Source of the DNA: Melanocharis versteri
Lineage: Eukaryota > Chordata > Aves > Passeriformes > Melanocharitidae
NCBI GenBank assembly: GCA_013397845.1
Contig: VZTG01000383.1
Location: forward strand, 62,001-126,000
Direction: 5' to 3'
Length of the DNA stretch: 64,000 nucleotides
Shown here: positions 62,719 to 64,000 of the stretch, in pieces
How the letters are laid out: every line of letters begins with the position of its first letter
How positions within the stretch are numbered: position 1 is the stretch's first letter
Program-made: the position numbers and the translations under genes
Notes under the pieces: generated by a model
Told to the model about the DNA's origin: nothing
Databases searched by the model: none
What the model saw: the letters and a program-made list of their open reading frames with translations, nothing else

Positions 62719-63395
62719 GTGGGGGTTTTTATTAATGATCAAGATGAGGAGGTCAAGGGCATCCTCAGTCAATTTGTGGGTGATCCCAATGTGGGTGGAT
62801 GTGTTGATATGCTGGAGGGTAGGAGGGCTCTTCTGAGGGATCCAGAGAGGCTGGGTCAGTGAGCCAAGGCCAGTGTTATGAGATCCCACAAGACCAAGCA
62901 ACGGTTCCTGCCCTTGGTTCACAACAACCGCTGCAGTGCTACAGGCTGGGGCAGTGGCTGGAAAGCTGCTCAGCAGAAAGGACCCGGGGGGCTGTTCAAC
63001 AGGGGCTGAACATAACCCAGTGTCGGCCTAGGGGACGAAGAAGGGCAATGGCATCCTGGCTTGGGTCAGCAATAGCATGGCCAGTAGAACCAGGGCAGTA
63101 GCCGTCCCCGTGGACTCTGGTCTGGTGAGGCCACACCTTGAGCTTTAGGCTCAGTTTTGGGCTCTCATGGCAAGAAAGATACTGAGGTGCTGCAGTGAGT
63201 CCAGAGAAGGGAAATGGAGCTGGGGAAGGGTCTGGAGCACAAGTCTGGTGAGGAGCAACCAAAGGAATTAGGGTGGTTTAGCCTGGAGAAAAGAAGGTTC
63301 AGTGGTGACCTCCTCACTCTCTCCAACTGCTTAAAAGGAGGGTGTAGGCAGGTGAGAGTTGGTCTGTTCTGCCAAGTAAAAAGTGATAGGACAAG
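62719..63395 (+). repeat. 677-bp direct duplication, copy 2
   Basis: Second copy of 62041-62717. It begins exactly after the N and continues into the unique CR1 3' end at 63396. Confidence 0.97.
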
Positions 63396-63635
63396 AGTAA
63401 ATGGCTTCAAGTTGTGATAGGCGTGGTTTAGATTGTATATTATGAAAAATTTCTTAACCAAAAAGTTTATTGAGCATTGGAACAAGCTGGCCAGGGCAGT
63501 AGAAGAGTCACCATTCCTGGAGGGATTTAAAAGACATGATGTGGTGTTTAGGAATACGGTTTTATGGTGGACTTGACAGTGCTGGGTTAACAGTTGGACT
63601 CAATTATCTTTGAGGACTTTCCCAAACTAAATAAT

Positions 63636-64000
63636 TCTATTGTAACAGGTAGTGGTTTGGTAATAGTTCCAAATATTCAGGCTAGATTTTCTGCATCTTC
63701 TAGGTTTAGTTGATGCAAGTTAGCTGTGCGGGCATGTTCTGCAATGCAGAATAGGAAAAATATAAAGGTAATTTAGAGAAGTCAAACACCATCTAGTCTG
63801 ACAAAATGGGAATGCCTTGAGTCCCAACTATTTGCCTGATCTCGAGTTACTCAGGAAATTTAAAGGTTTTCAACCACAGTAATAAACCCCTCTTGTTCAC
63901 TGGTTTGGTGAACTTATGTTACTAGAGTAACCTTCTGTCAGAATATGTCTTTTCTCCCACAGGCAAACTATTATCCAGACTAGCTAGTTCAACTAAATGC
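63636..64000. other. Non-coding sequence to the window end
   Basis: No gene or repeat recognised in the last 365 bp. Confidence 0.55.

Larger units (their letters stand above)
61030..63635 (+). mobile_element. CR1 LINE with internal deletion and an apparent assembly duplication (plus strand)
   Basis: The 5' part (61030-61960) reads as the end of the ORF2 endonuclease, with FNLTDVCWQYNTAETKQSKR near 61060-61120 in place of the usual GDFN context, and continues to the first RT motif (PDGMLPRVLR near 61930). At about 61961-61990 it jumps to the later RT part (TSGVPQGSVLGP), so the RT middle is deleted. The catalytic FADD position reads FVGD near 62095-62106. The 3' tail ends near 63635 after gttggactcaattatctttg. 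A 677-bp block is present twice around an N at 62718, so the true element is probably about 1.9 kb. Stops throughout; inactive. Confidence 0.88.

Noticed and set aside
62041..63395. A recent biological tandem duplication of CR1
   Set aside because: The copies meet exactly at an N with contig-overlap geometry, which is better explained by assembly.

Overview
The window looks like an AT-rich, gene-poor stretch of a bird genome, most likely a songbird or close relative. The evidence is the repeat content: many 5'-truncated CR1 LINE copies on both strands, several LTRs of endogenous retroviruses, and one SINE with a tRNA-Ile-like head joined to a CR1-like tail (a combination known from passerines). 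I recognise no host protein-coding exon, rRNA, functional tRNA, CRISPR array or operon. The open frames are short; the recognisable ones are broken retroelement genes.

Layout: 1-3960 is unique sequence with a (TA)n tract and one CR1 3' end. 3961-about 7800 is an old minus-strand class I-like retrovirus remnant: 3' LTR, polypurine tract, env transmembrane remnant, integrase, RNase H. Its integrase is split by a younger plus-strand solo LTR (5882-6569) with an intact 6-bp target duplication. 8-26 kb is mostly unrecognised sequence, but holds a perfect 173-bp inverted repeat (10138-10310 / 10624-10796). 26.6-29.3 kb has two solo LTRs: minus strand at 26598-27448 with duplication CCATG, and plus strand at 28234-29334 with a probably CpG-decayed duplication. 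33.5-38.2 kb is a dense minus-strand cluster: SINE, CR1, CR1, then a CR1 interrupted by an LTR (duplication CCCTT). 39.0-40.1 kb is a probable LTR followed by a 9-bp minisatellite. 46.9-48.1, 53.4-54.5 and 61.0-63.6 kb hold plus-strand CR1 copies, two with decayed ORF2 pieces.

Two single-N positions (28677 and 62718) sit exactly between direct duplicates of 24 bp and 677 bp. The second has the geometry of two contig ends that overlap but were not merged, so that CR1 is probably about 678 bp shorter in the real genome.

There is no gene network to describe. What can be read is the insertion history: nested elements, target-site duplications and decay. The most unusual signal not explained by transposition is the perfect inverted repeat at 10.1-10.8 kb. 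LTR class names are inferred from duplication length and terminal sequences, without a database search.
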